A stretch of 9,612 nt of DNA from an uncultured cyanobacterium (lineage in GTDB: Bacteria; Cyanobacteriota; Cyanobacteriia; PCC-6307; Cyanobiaceae). Shown in pieces: positions 1-6,121 of the stretch. Both the position numbers and the translations under genes were made by a program. The notes beneath the pieces were generated by a model. The model was given only the letters and a program-made list of their open reading frames with translations, did no database searches and was not told where the DNA came from. Location: assembly GCA_903831165.1 (NCBI GenBank), contig CAIKWV010000056.1, forward strand, positions 1 to 9,612. The letters are read 5' to 3'. Positions within the stretch are counted from its first letter, which is position 1. Every line of letters starts with the position of its first letter.

Positions 1-1653
1 CAGCACCGGATTCGGCGCCGCCTGCCCCAGCCCGCAGAGGCTGGTGGCCTTGACCATGGCGCAGAGATTCTCCAGCGCCTCCAGCTCCGCCGCCGTGGCC
101 CCGTGTTGCACACAGCGATCGAGCAGGGCCAGCAACTGCACGGTGCCGGCCCGGCAGGGCACGCATTTGCCGCAGCTCTCATTGACGCTGAAGGCCATGA
201 AGTGGCGTGCCACCTCGGGCATCGCCGTGCCCTCGCCGATCACCACCATGCCGCCGGAGCCCATCATCGAACCGAGGGCCAGCAGGCTCTCGAAATCCAC
301 CGGCGTGTCGAGCAGAGCGGCGGGGATGCAGCCCCCGGAAGGGCCGCCGGTCTGCACCGCCTTGACGGCGCCGCCATCGGGATCGCCGCCGCCCATGGTC
401 TCGACCACCGTGCGCAGGCTGGTGCCCATCGGCACCTCCACCAGGCCGGTGTGGCGAATCGCCCCCGAGAGGCTGAACACCTTGGTGCCGTGGCTGCCGT
501 CGGTGCCGATGGCGGCATACCAATCCCCCCCCTGCCGCAGGATCACCGGCACGGCCGCCAAGGTCTCAACGTTGTTGATCAGGGTCGGCGCCCCCCACAA
601 CCCCGCCTGGGCTGGATAGGGCGGCCGGGTGCGAGGCGTGCCCCGCTGGCCCTGGATCGAGTGGAGCAGGGCCGTCTCCTCCCCGCAGACGTAGGCGCCG
701 GCCCCCACCCGCACCTCCAGCTCCAGGTTGAACGGGCTGCCGGCGATGCCGCGGCCCAGCAGACCCTGATGGCGGGCCTGGCCCAAGGCCAGCCGCAGCC
801 GTTCGATCGCCAATGGGTACTCCGCCCGCACATAGAGGTAGCCGTGCTCCGCTCCAACGGCGTAGGCGGCGATCGCCATGCCCTCCAGCAAGCGGTGCGG
901 ATCGCCCTCCAGCACGCTGCGGTCCATGAAGGCGCCGGGGTCCCCCTCATAGGCATTGCAGACCACATAGCGCTGACCGGGCGGCTGCAATGCCACCGTG
1001 TCCCACTTGAGCCCGGTGGGATAGCCGCCACCGCCGCGCCCCCGCAGACCACTGCGGCGCACCTGTTCGCGCACCTGCTCGGGGCTGAGCTGCTGCAGCA
1101 CGCGCCGCAACTGGGCGTAGGTGCCCTGGGCCAGGGCGTCCTCAATCCGCTCGGGATCCACCAGACCGCAGCCCTCAAGGACCAGGGGCCGCTGCAGTCG
1201 GAAGAAGGGATGCTCGAGATCGAGGCGATGGCCGGCCAGGGCAGATTCCCAGGGTGCCTGGGGGGACTGACCGGATCGGGCCTGGGGGGAGCCGGCGGCT
1301 CGAGCCAGGGCCACCAGCTCAGCGGCCCGCTCGGGCGGGACACCGCCATAGAGACTGGTGCCCTGGGGGCCGTCCAAGGCGACCAAGGGCCCCTGACCGC
1401 AGAGGCGCAGGCAGCCCACACGGCGAACCTCCAGAGCCTCCCCTGGCTCCCCTGCCGCCACGGCTGCGGCTGCGGCGCCGGACGGATCGGCAAACGGATC
1501 GCCCTCCACCAAGGCCACGTCGGCTAACGCGACCACGTCCCCTGCCGCCGCCGCCCGCAGAGCCACCAACAGCGCTTCGCCCCCCGCACTGCGGCAACCG
1601 CTGGCCCCGCAGCAGCGCAGCTGGGGCCGTTTCTGGGGCGGCAGGGCGACCAT
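1..1653 (-). CDS. hoxF: HoxF, NADH-binding diaphorase subunit of bidirectional [NiFe]-hydrogenase (3' end beyond window)
   Basis: Flavoprotein subunit that passes electrons between NAD(P)H and the hydrogenase via FMN and Fe-S clusters in the HoxEFU diaphorase. The frame is open from ATG 1653 to the left edge (551 codons), so only a short C-terminal piece is missing compared with family members of about 530–560 residues. Order: N-terminal thioredoxin-like 2Fe-2S domain (C15-x4-C20 and C81-x3-C85), FMN-binding glycine loop GRGGGGYPTGLKW (205–217), the nucleotide-site motif NAYEGDPGAFMDR (233–245), GAGAYVCGEETAL (317–329), and 4Fe-4S ligands C494, C497, C500 and C540. The fused N-terminal 2Fe-2S domain separates HoxF from plain NuoF, and cyanobacterial NDH-1 lacks NuoEFG. 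ATG 1653 overlaps the hoxE stop (TGATG), which supports both the start and translational coupling. Oddity: Tyr235 where the family usually has Asp. The identification is secure; activity is not shown. Confidence 0.95.
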   Translation of the reverse strand, partial: MVALPPQKRPQLRCCGASGCRSAGGEALLVALRAAAAGDVVALADVALVEGDPFADPSGAAAAAVAAGEPGEALEVRRVGCLRLCGQGPLVALDGPQGTSLYGGVPPERAAELVALARAAGSPQARSGQSPQAPWESALAGHRLDLEHPFFRLQRPLVLEGCGLVDPERIEDALAQGTYAQLRRVLQQLSPEQVREQVRRSGLRGRGGGGYPTGLKWDTVALQPPGQRYVVCNAYEGDPGAFMDRSVLEGDPHRLLEGMAIAAYAVGAEHGYLYVRAEYPLAIERLRLALGQARHQGLLGRGIAGSPFNLELEVRVGAGAYVCGEETALLHSIQGQRGTPRTRPPYPAQAGLWGAPTLINNVETLAAVPVILRQGGDWYAAIGTDGSHGTKVFSLSGAIRHTGLVEVPMGTSLRTVVETMGGGDPDGGAVKAVQTGGPSGGCIPAALLDTPVDFESLLALGSMMGSGGMVVIGEGTAMPEVARHFMAFSVNESCGKCVPCRAGTVQLLALLDRCVQHGATAAELEALENLCAMVKATSLCGLGQAAPNPVL

Positions 1654-2315
1654 CAGGGCGCCCCCAGGCCCAAGGGCAGGCCGCGCTCCGTCAGCCAGCC
1701 ATCGAGGACGTCAGGCGCCACCGACGACGGTGCCGTCCACAGGGACCCATCGAGCAGCAGCACCGGCGCCTGGCCGCAGGCCCCGATGCAGCTGACCCGC
1801 TCCAAGGCCCAGCGGCCGTCAGGGCTGCTCTGATCGAGCGCCAGGCCCAGCCGCCGCTGCAGGGCCAGCGCCAAGGCTCCCCCACCCCGCACAAAACAGG
1901 CGGTGCCGAGGCAGACGGCGCAGCGATGCTCGGCGGGGGGCTGGAGCCGGAACAGGTGATAAAAACTGGCCACCCCATAGACCCGGCTCAGGGGCAACTG
2001 CAGCCCCCAGGCCACCTGCAGCAGGGCCGGCTTGGGCAGGTAGCCATACAGCTCCTGAACCTGATGGAGCACTTCGATCAGGGCATCGCCCCGCCCTGCC
2101 TGGCGGCGGATCAGTCGGTCGATGCGCTCGTCGCCCGCAGAGGGCTGCCGGCCGGAGGCGGCCAGGGACTCGGAGCCCGCCTCGCGGCGGGACACAGGCC
2201 GGGACTCAGGGCTGGGGAGCTGACCCTGATCAGGTGCCGTAGAACCCTCGACACCACAGGCTTCGCGGCCATCCCACGGCTCCGAGCTTGCTGCTGCTGG
2301 AGTGGCCGCCGACAT
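1653..2315 (-). CDS. hoxE: HoxE, 2Fe-2S subunit of bidirectional hydrogenase diaphorase
   Basis: NuoE-type 2Fe-2S electron-transfer subunit of the HoxEFU diaphorase, 220 residues from ATG 2315. The core (about 62–220) carries ALIEVLHQVQELYGYLP (78–94) and SRVYGVASFYHLF (110–122), and the four cluster ligands C135-x4-C140 and C176-x3-C180, all typical of HoxE/NuoE. The first 60 residues are low-complexity and have no counterpart in the usual 160–175-residue HoxE. The start is uncertain: ATG 2315 has a GGGGAG sequence only 2 nt upstream; an in-frame ATG at 2360 has no visible Shine-Dalgarno site. It is the first gene of the operon and couples to hoxF through a 1-nt overlap. No convincing sigma-70 promoter was found in the GC-rich 166 bp up to the tRNA gene. 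Confidence 0.93.
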   Translation of the reverse strand: MSAATPAAASSEPWDGREACGVEGSTAPDQGQLPSPESRPVSRREAGSESLAASGRQPSAGDERIDRLIRRQAGRGDALIEVLHQVQELYGYLPKPALLQVAWGLQLPLSRVYGVASFYHLFRLQPPAEHRCAVCLGTACFVRGGGALALALQRRLGLALDQSSPDGRWALERVSCIGACGQAPVLLLDGSLWTAPSSVAPDVLDGWLTERGLPLGLGAP

Positions 2316-2456
2316 GACTCCCCTGCGGTCCTGTCCCCTTGCTAGCCAGGCCAGGGGCATCTGGGTGCGGCTTCAGGGCGGGCGGAACATTTCGCAGGAT
2401 CAGAACGCTGCTGCCAGTGGTCTCGCCCACCGTCACGCTCCAGCCGGGCCAGCAAG

Positions 2457-2477
2457 CCTGGCTTCGCGAACGCCAGG
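2457..2477 (-). terminator. Hairpin just downstream of tRNA-Leu, possible weak terminator or processing signal
   Basis: CCTGGC and GCCAGG arms flank the self-complementary TTCGCGAA, 4 nt past the tRNA 3' end. On the minus strand it is followed by CTTGCTGG, not a T-run, so it is not a canonical intrinsic terminator. Read-through from the tRNA promoter into hoxE cannot be excluded. Confidence 0.3.
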
Positions 2478-2481
2478 GCGA

Positions 2482-2565
2482 TGGGGGCAGGGGGACTTGA
2501 ACCCCCACAACGTTGCCGTCTGCGCATTTTAAGTGCGCTGCGTCTACCACTTCCGCCATGCCCCC
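2482..2565 (-). tRNA. trnL-UAA: tRNA-Leu (anticodon UAA), intron-less
   Basis: An 84-nt class II tRNA. The acceptor stem GGGGGCA pairs with TGCCCCC, with discriminator A as expected for leucine. The D-arm contains GCGGAAGTGGTAGACGC. The anticodon stem GCGCA/TGCGC encloses loop CTTAAAA, giving anticodon TAA. A long variable arm follows, then T-arm GGGGG-TTCAAGT-CCCCC. The anticodon loop is continuous, so the group I intron found between U34 and A35 in many cyanobacteria is absent. CCA is not encoded. The gene is co-directional with hoxE and divergent from ndhL, with only 27 bp between its 5' end and the chosen ndhL start. Confidence 0.97.
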
Positions 2566-2592
2566 GCCGGCCCATCCTAGATTTGCGTTTCC

Positions 2593-2901
2593 TTGGCGTT
2601 GTCTGCCGTGCCCCTGCCCGGGTTGTTGAGCGCGATCACCACGGCACTCCCGTTCGACCTGCCGTTCCAACTCACCGCGGAGACCCTGCTGGTGCTGGCC
2701 CTCTACACGGCCCTGGCCGGGGCCTATCTGGTGGTGGTGCCCCTGGCCCTCTATTGGTGGCTGGTGAAGCGCTGGAACGTCATGGGCAAGATCGAGCGGA
2801 CCGCCATCTACGGGCTGGTGTTTCTGTTCTTTCCCGGCCTGATCCTGTTCGCCCCCTTCATCAACCTGCGCATGGCCGGCCCAGGGAGCGCCCGGGCGTG
2901 A
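2593..2901 (+). CDS. ndhL: NdhL, membrane subunit of NDH-1 complex
   Basis: Small hydrophobic subunit of the cyanobacterial NDH-1 complex in the thylakoid membrane, used in respiration, cyclic electron flow and CO2 uptake. Two membrane helices (about 30–57 and 70–92) and the family signatures [10 protein letters not shown] (48–57) and [19 protein letters not shown] (75–93) are clear. From TTG 2593 the product is 102 residues, longer than the usual 70–85. Later starts (GTG 2608, TTG 2620 or 2623) would fit family length better, and none has a convincing Shine-Dalgarno site. The stop overlaps the GTG start of the next gene (GTGA), indicating coupling. The 9 residues after the conserved NLR are lineage-specific. 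Confidence 0.9.
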   Translation: MALSAVPLPGLLSAITTALPFDLPFQLTAETLLVLALYTALAGAYLVVVPLALYWWLVKRWNVMGKIERTAIYGLVFLFFPGLILFAPFINLRMAGPGSARA

Positions 2902-3233
2902 CCCGCCGCGGAGCCATTCTGCTGGGCCTGGCGGTGTTCGCCCTGGGGGGCCTGGGCTATGTGGGCTTCCAGGCCAGCGGACTGGAGGGATTCAGTCCGG
3001 GCATCGCCGCCTCCGGGATCCTGATGCTGATCGTCGTCGGCTGGACCAGCAGTTATCTGCTGCGGGTCGTCACCGGCAAGATGACCTACATGGAGCAGCG
3101 TCGCCAATACCGCAGCGCCTACGACGCCATCACCGACGAAGCCCTGCAGGCCAAGTTCGACGCCCTCAGCCCCGAGGAGCAGGCCAAGTTGTTGGCGGAA
3201 GTGGGCCAGATCCAGGCCGATGCCGAAATGTGA
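2898..3233 (+). CDS. DUF3007-type cyanobacterial membrane protein
   Basis: A 111-residue protein of unknown function, matching my recollection of the cyanobacterial DUF3007 family found next to ndhL. Two predicted membrane segments (about 6–26 and 36–58) are joined by a short loop. The motif [16 protein letters not shown] (52–67) follows the second helix, and the C-terminal half is charged and helical, with [12 protein letters not shown] near residues 91–102. The GTG start at 2898 overlaps the ndhL stop by 2 nt, and the first conserved residues ([10 protein letters not shown]) follow directly. Tight coupling to ndhL suggests a role with NDH-1 or the thylakoid membrane, but that is inference from position only. 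Confidence 0.85.
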   Translation: MTRRGAILLGLAVFALGGLGYVGFQASGLEGFSPGIAASGILMLIVVGWTSSYLLRVVTGKMTYMEQRRQYRSAYDAITDEALQAKFDALSPEEQAKLLAEVGQIQADAEM

Positions 3234-3271
3234 GTGGGCCAGCCTGATCCGGCCGGTCCTGCCGGCGGCGG

Positions 3272-3346
3272 CCCGACCACAAGTCGGGACTGGACCCACC
3301 CCTGCTCTCCCCTTGCGGCTGAGAGCGTCGTCGCGCACCCAGTCCC
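3272..3346. other. Two overlapping, mutually exclusive stem-loops
   Basis: Stem A: CCCGAC (3272–3277) with GTCGGG (3283–3288), loop CACAA. Stem B: GGGACTGG (3286–3293) with CCAGTCCC (3339–3346), enclosing an inner stem GCTCTC (3304–3309) with GAGAGC (3321–3326). Three bases are shared, so A and B cannot both form fully. No T-run follows on the plus strand. This could be a leader, a small RNA or chance in GC-rich DNA; no known riboswitch consensus fits. Confidence 0.35.
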
Positions 3347-3422
3347 ATGCCCGGCGCAGCTGGGCGGGATCTGAAGCGGGTTCCGTGCCCGTCCGCCGGC
3401 TGGTTCCACTGGGTCCGCGCTG

Positions 3423-3450
3423 AAAAAACCAGGCCCATAACCAACGGGCT
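3423..3450 (-). terminator. Terminator-like hairpin with T-run on the minus strand
   Basis: Read on the minus strand, GCCCGT, a 5-nt loop and ATGGGC form a 6-bp stem (one G·U pair), followed after CTGG by six T's. No minus-strand gene lies directly upstream, so a functional element would imply an antisense or small RNA starting between here and trpA. The stem is short, hence low confidence. Confidence 0.3.
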
Positions 3451-3482
3451 GCCTTGTAGCCGCCAGGCGATCGGACGTCGCC

Positions 3483-3495
3483 GGGATGTCATCCC
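3483..3495. promoter_or_regulatory. 13-nt palindrome upstream of trpA, possible operator
   Basis: GGGATG-T-CATCCC is a perfect 6-bp inverted repeat around one base, 156 bp upstream of the trpA start. It resembles a dimeric transcription-factor site in form only; no regulator is recognised. Confidence 0.25.
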
Positions 3496-3651
3496 TGAGG
3501 CTCCTGTCCTCATCAGAAGGCGCCGCCCCCGACCGCCCTGGATGGCCCGCATGGCTGCAATCTGCGCCATGCCGCCGCAGCGCCCAGGTCCGCTGCGAGC
3601 TGCCAGGCCCCTGCCCCGTAGGCTCGGAGCCATCGCCAGCTTTCCGCGCCG

Positions 3652-4491
3652 ATGAGCGCCGCCACCCCGGTCACCGCCGCCGCCAGACCCTCCGCGATCG
3701 CCGATCGCTTCGCCGCGCTCAGGCCAGCGGGCCGCTGCGCCCTGATGCCATTTCTGATGGCCGGAGACCCCGACCTGGAGACCACCCGGGCCACCCTGCT
3801 GGCCCTGCAGCAGGCCGATGCCGATCTGATCGAGCTGGGCATCCCCTACAGCGATCCGCTCGCTGATGGACCGGTGATTCAGGCCGCCGCCGGTCGGGCC
3901 CTGGCGGCGGGCACCACCCCCGGCTCCGTTCTGGCGATGCTGGCCAGCCTGGCCGGGGAGCTCACGATCCCGGTGGTGCTGTTCACCTACAGCAATCCCC
4001 TGCTCAATCGCGGCATGGAGACCTTCTGCCGCGATGCCGCCGCCGCCGGTGCCGCTGGGCTGGTGGTGCCGGATCTGCCCCTGGAAGAGGCCGAGAAGCT
4101 CTCACCGATCGCCGCCGCCGCCGGCCTGGACCTGGTCCTGCTGGTGGCCCCCACCACGCCGCCGGAGCGGATGGCCCGCATTCATGGCGCCAGCCGCGGC
4201 TTCACCTACCTGGTCAGCGTCACCGGCGTCACCGGGGTGCGCACCAACCTGGAGGCCCGGGTGGAGCCCCTGGTGCAGCAGCTCAAGCAGCTGGGGCCCA
4301 CCCCGGTGGCCGTGGGCTTCGGCATCTCCGGGCCGGACCAGGCCCGCCAGGTGCGCGATTGGGGGGCCGATGGCGCCATCGTCGGCAGTGCCCTGGTCAA
4401 GGTGATGGCCCAGGCCCACCAGGCCGGAGAGCCCGTGGCCGCCGCCGCCGGCCGCTTCTGCGCCGACCTGCGCAGCGCCCTCGACCACTGA
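3652..4491 (+). CDS. trpA: Tryptophan synthase alpha subunit
   Basis: Cleaves indole-3-glycerol phosphate to indole and glyceraldehyde-3-phosphate and channels indole to TrpB in the cytosol; last step of tryptophan synthesis. A full-length TIM barrel of 279 residues. [19 protein letters not shown] (57–75) carries the catalytic Glu61 and Asp72, equivalent to Glu49 and Asp60 of the Salmonella enzyme. Further family blocks are [30 protein letters not shown] and VGFGIS. ATG 3652 lies about 10 residues before the conserved core. trpB is not adjacent, as is common in cyanobacteria. The gene follows the ndhL–DUF3007 pair co-directionally but is separated by 418 bp, so independent transcription is likely. 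Confidence 0.97.
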   Translation: MSAATPVTAAARPSAIADRFAALRPAGRCALMPFLMAGDPDLETTRATLLALQQADADLIELGIPYSDPLADGPVIQAAAGRALAAGTTPGSVLAMLASLAGELTIPVVLFTYSNPLLNRGMETFCRDAAAAGAAGLVVPDLPLEEAEKLSPIAAAAGLDLVLLVAPTTPPERMARIHGASRGFTYLVSVTGVTGVRTNLEARVEPLVQQLKQLGPTPVAVGFGISGPDQARQVRDWGADGAIVGSALVKVMAQAHQAGEPVAAAAGRFCADLRSALDH

Positions 4492-4572
4492 GCCGGACCA
4501 CAACGCTGCAGGCGCCGCCCTGGCAGACACCCGATGGCGGAGCAGCACCCCGGCAGCCCACCGCCACATCCC

Positions 4573-5316
4573 TCAGAGGCGATCTCCCTGCCGCTCGCTG
4601 GAGGCGGGGCCCTGCCGATCAGCCCCCGGCGCCCAGTGGCGCACCGCAAACGACTGGCCCGGCGCCGGAGGTGTCGCCCGCTCGATCGTGGTGCGCCAGC
4701 CACTGGCCCAGTCGATCACCAGATGGGCCGCCTCCTGACGCCAGGAGCCAGCAGCGATGTTGTCGATCGAGTTGATCGCCCGGCCGCTGGAGAGCAGGCT
4801 GGTGAGGTAAGGGGGTTTGTCCTTCTGGTTGGGGGCAAAGCGGTAGACCCCGACCCAGCCCGCCTCCGGCCCTGCCAGTCGCACCGCCTTGCCGGTGTTG
4901 GTGGGGGGTTGATCGCGGTTGCTGCCCGGAGCCCAGGACCACTGGATCGGTCCCCCCGGTGCCATCAGGATCGTGTCGGTCCAGCCATCGCCGTAATCAA
5001 TCCGCACCCCGTTGCCCCAACCCTTCCAGCGGCCCTGCTCCATCAGCTCCGGCGCCGTGATCGTGCCCGCCGCCAGCGACCGGGGGCCATGGCTGCCCAT
5101 GGCCGAGAGGGCGCTGCCATCGGGGCGCAGCAGCAGGTTGAACAGCAGGTTGTCGTTGTCGGTGAGGGCCCAGGTGCCGAGCAGGCGGCGCGGGTCGGGC
5201 TCGGCGCTGCCGATCGGCGCGGCGGCCCCCGGCTCCGCCCAGGCCCGGTAGACGGGGCCACAGGATGTCAGCAAAGCGAGCAGCCCCAGGGGCAACCAGC
5301 GCAGAACCGAAGCCAT
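4573..5316 (-). CDS. Putative lipoprotein with two tandem repeats of an unknown domain
   Basis: A 247-residue exported protein of unknown function. The signal sequence (1–18) ends in a lipobox L16-T-S-C19, so lipid anchoring is expected. The mature part consists of two similar halves, about 44–145 and 153–241. G-x-W followed by V-x-I-D-Y/W, GW and TI at 95–116 matches 190–211, and WAPG with a following Asn/Asp-Arg at 128–134 matches 228–234. The Trp/Gly/Asp-rich, alternating pattern suggests beta-sheet halves. Convergent with trpA (81 bp apart, no clear terminator) and divergent from the Nif11-like gene (104 bp apart). I recognise no named family; a function in the periplasm or at the outer membrane is inferred only from the lipobox. 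Confidence 0.85.
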   Translation of the reverse strand: MASVLRWLPLGLLALLTSCGPVYRAWAEPGAAAPIGSAEPDPRRLLGTWALTDNDNLLFNLLLRPDGSALSAMGSHGPRSLAAGTITAPELMEQGRWKGWGNGVRIDYGDGWTDTILMAPGGPIQWSWAPGSNRDQPPTNTGKAVRLAGPEAGWVGVYRFAPNQKDKPPYLTSLLSSGRAINSIDNIAAGSWRQEAAHLVIDWASGWRTTIERATPPAPGQSFAVRHWAPGADRQGPASSERQGDRL

Positions 5317-5420
5317 CGCATCAGCGCAACCGACACCATCATGGAACCCTTTCAGCAGCCTGCCTGTAGACGCAGGGTGGGGGCGGGGGTCACTATGACC
5401 ACCAGGATCAGGCCTTCTTC

Positions 5421-5702
5421 ATGAGTGACACGACCGATCGCGATCAGCTGGATCGCCAGGAACTGGACCAGCTGTTCACGTTCCTGGGCCGTATCCAGCA
5501 GGAACCGGCCCTGCGCGAGCAGCTCAATCTGGTGATGACCGCCATGGAGGTCAGCGACATCGCCAAGGCCGCCGGTCAGACGTTCCGGGCCGAAACCCTG
5601 ATCAGCGTGTTCCAGCTCTGCAACGAACAGCCCTACGCCCGCGAGGGCCTGATGGACGAGAAGCTGATCCGCGTCTTCCTGCGACGCGAATCTCTGCTCT
5701 GA
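5421..5702 (+). CDS. Small Nif11-like protein
   Basis: A 93-residue soluble protein. The segment from LFTFLGRIQQEPALREQL (18–35) through VSDIAKAAGQTF (44–55) resembles the Nif11 domain (PF07862): a helix with FL..I...P.LRE.L, then a stretch ending in ..IAK.AG..F. Unlike Nif11-type RiPP precursors it has no Gly-Gly or Gly-Ala cleavage site and no Cys/Ser/Thr-rich core (one Cys), and no modification enzyme is nearby, so a precursor role is unlikely. It is followed 25 bp later by the YciI gene and is probably co-transcribed. A TATGAC hexamer at 5394–5399 is a possible -10 element but lies very near the start codon. Confidence 0.75.
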   Translation: MSDTTDRDQLDRQELDQLFTFLGRIQQEPALREQLNLVMTAMEVSDIAKAAGQTFRAETLISVFQLCNEQPYAREGLMDEKLIRVFLRRESLL

Positions 5703-5727
5703 GCCGCGCGGCGGCGCTTCCTCCACC

Positions 5728-5994
5728 ATGAAATTCGTTCTCTGGGGCACCTACTGCGACAACGCCCTCGACCGGCGCGGCCCGTACCGGCAGGAGCACC
5801 TGGAAGGGCTTCAGCGCCAGAAGGACGACGGCCTGCTGATCACCCTCGGCCCCACCGAAGGCAGCACCCATGTCTTCGGCATTTATGAGGCCGAAAGCCA
5901 GGAGCAGGTGGAGGCTCTGCTGCATGCCGACATCTACTGGCACCAGGGGATCTGGACCGAGATCCACGTCTACCCCTGGATCCAGGCCTTCTGA
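5728..5994 (+). CDS. YciI-family protein
   Basis: An 88-residue cytosolic ferredoxin-like-fold protein of the YciI/YCII superfamily. Family marks are RQEHLEGL with His24 at the usual active-site position, the turn GLLITLGPTEG (35–45), and the C-terminal AD-x-Y...GIW segment (67–76). The full family length is present. YciI relatives include chloromuconolactone dehalogenase-like enzymes, but the substrate of the cyanobacterial members is not known to me. The start ATG 5728 is the natural one (MKFVLW). It lies 25 bp behind the Nif11-like gene, apparently as the second gene of a two-gene unit. No plus-strand terminator is visible after it. Confidence 0.88.
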   Translation: MKFVLWGTYCDNALDRRGPYRQEHLEGLQRQKDDGLLITLGPTEGSTHVFGIYEAESQEQVEALLHADIYWHQGIWTEIHVYPWIQAF

Positions 5995-6044
5995 GCCGTC
6001 CATGTCGCAGCAACCACGAAGTCCAGCCACCGCCCGCGGCCAAT

Positions 6045-6074
6045 AAAAAAAGGGAGTGGGACGAACCCACTCCC
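6045..6074 (-). terminator. Strong intrinsic terminator of the outer-membrane protein gene
   Basis: On the minus strand a perfect 9-bp stem GGGAGTGGG/CCCACTCCC with loop TTCGT is followed by seven T's. It lies 47 bp after the beta-barrel stop codon. It has no T-run on the plus strand, so it serves only the minus-strand transcript. Confidence 0.95.
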
Positions 6075-6121
6075 TGAACAACGATCGATGGCGACTGCAG
6101 CCGCCGCGATCGCGCGGTGGA

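Larger units (their letters stand above)
3234..3651. other. 418-bp gene-free spacer between the DUF3007 gene and trpA, rich in inverted repeats
   Basis: I see no credible gene here: the open frames on both strands have low-complexity Arg/Pro/Gly-rich translations typical of GC-rich noncoding DNA. What it does hold is a series of inverted repeats: 3272–3288, 3286–3346 with an inner stem, a minus-strand terminator-like element at 3423–3450, the near-perfect palindrome GGGATGTCATCCC at 3483–3495, and a small hairpin TGAGG/CCTCA at 3496–3512. It may contain the trpA promoter and leader or a small RNA; no clear -35/-10 pair was identified. Confidence 0.6.

Noticed and set aside
103..1527. Long open frame on the plus strand opposite hoxF, and further long frames across the window
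   Set aside because: They are shadows of GC-rich coding DNA on the other strand; the translations are Gly/Ala/His/Arg-rich without domain motifs, and hoxF explains the region fully.
2316..2481. Sigma-70 promoter for hoxE
   Set aside because: No -35/-10 pair above background was found in this GC-rich stretch; the start of transcription cannot be placed.
3317..3326. CTGAGAG motif reminiscent of the TPP riboswitch core
   Set aside because: The second conserved half (CTGA..TGGGTAAT.CC.GCG.AGGGA-like) is not present nearby, and trpA is not a thiamine gene.
3508..3515. CTGATGA on the minus strand, like a hammerhead ribozyme core
   Set aside because: No matching GAAA element and no three-stem arrangement could be built around it.
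869..6113. HIP1 octamers GCGATCGC at 869–876, 3694–3701 and 6106–6113
   Set aside because: Common cyanobacterial repeat; only three copies in this GC-rich window, no clustering and no sign of function here.
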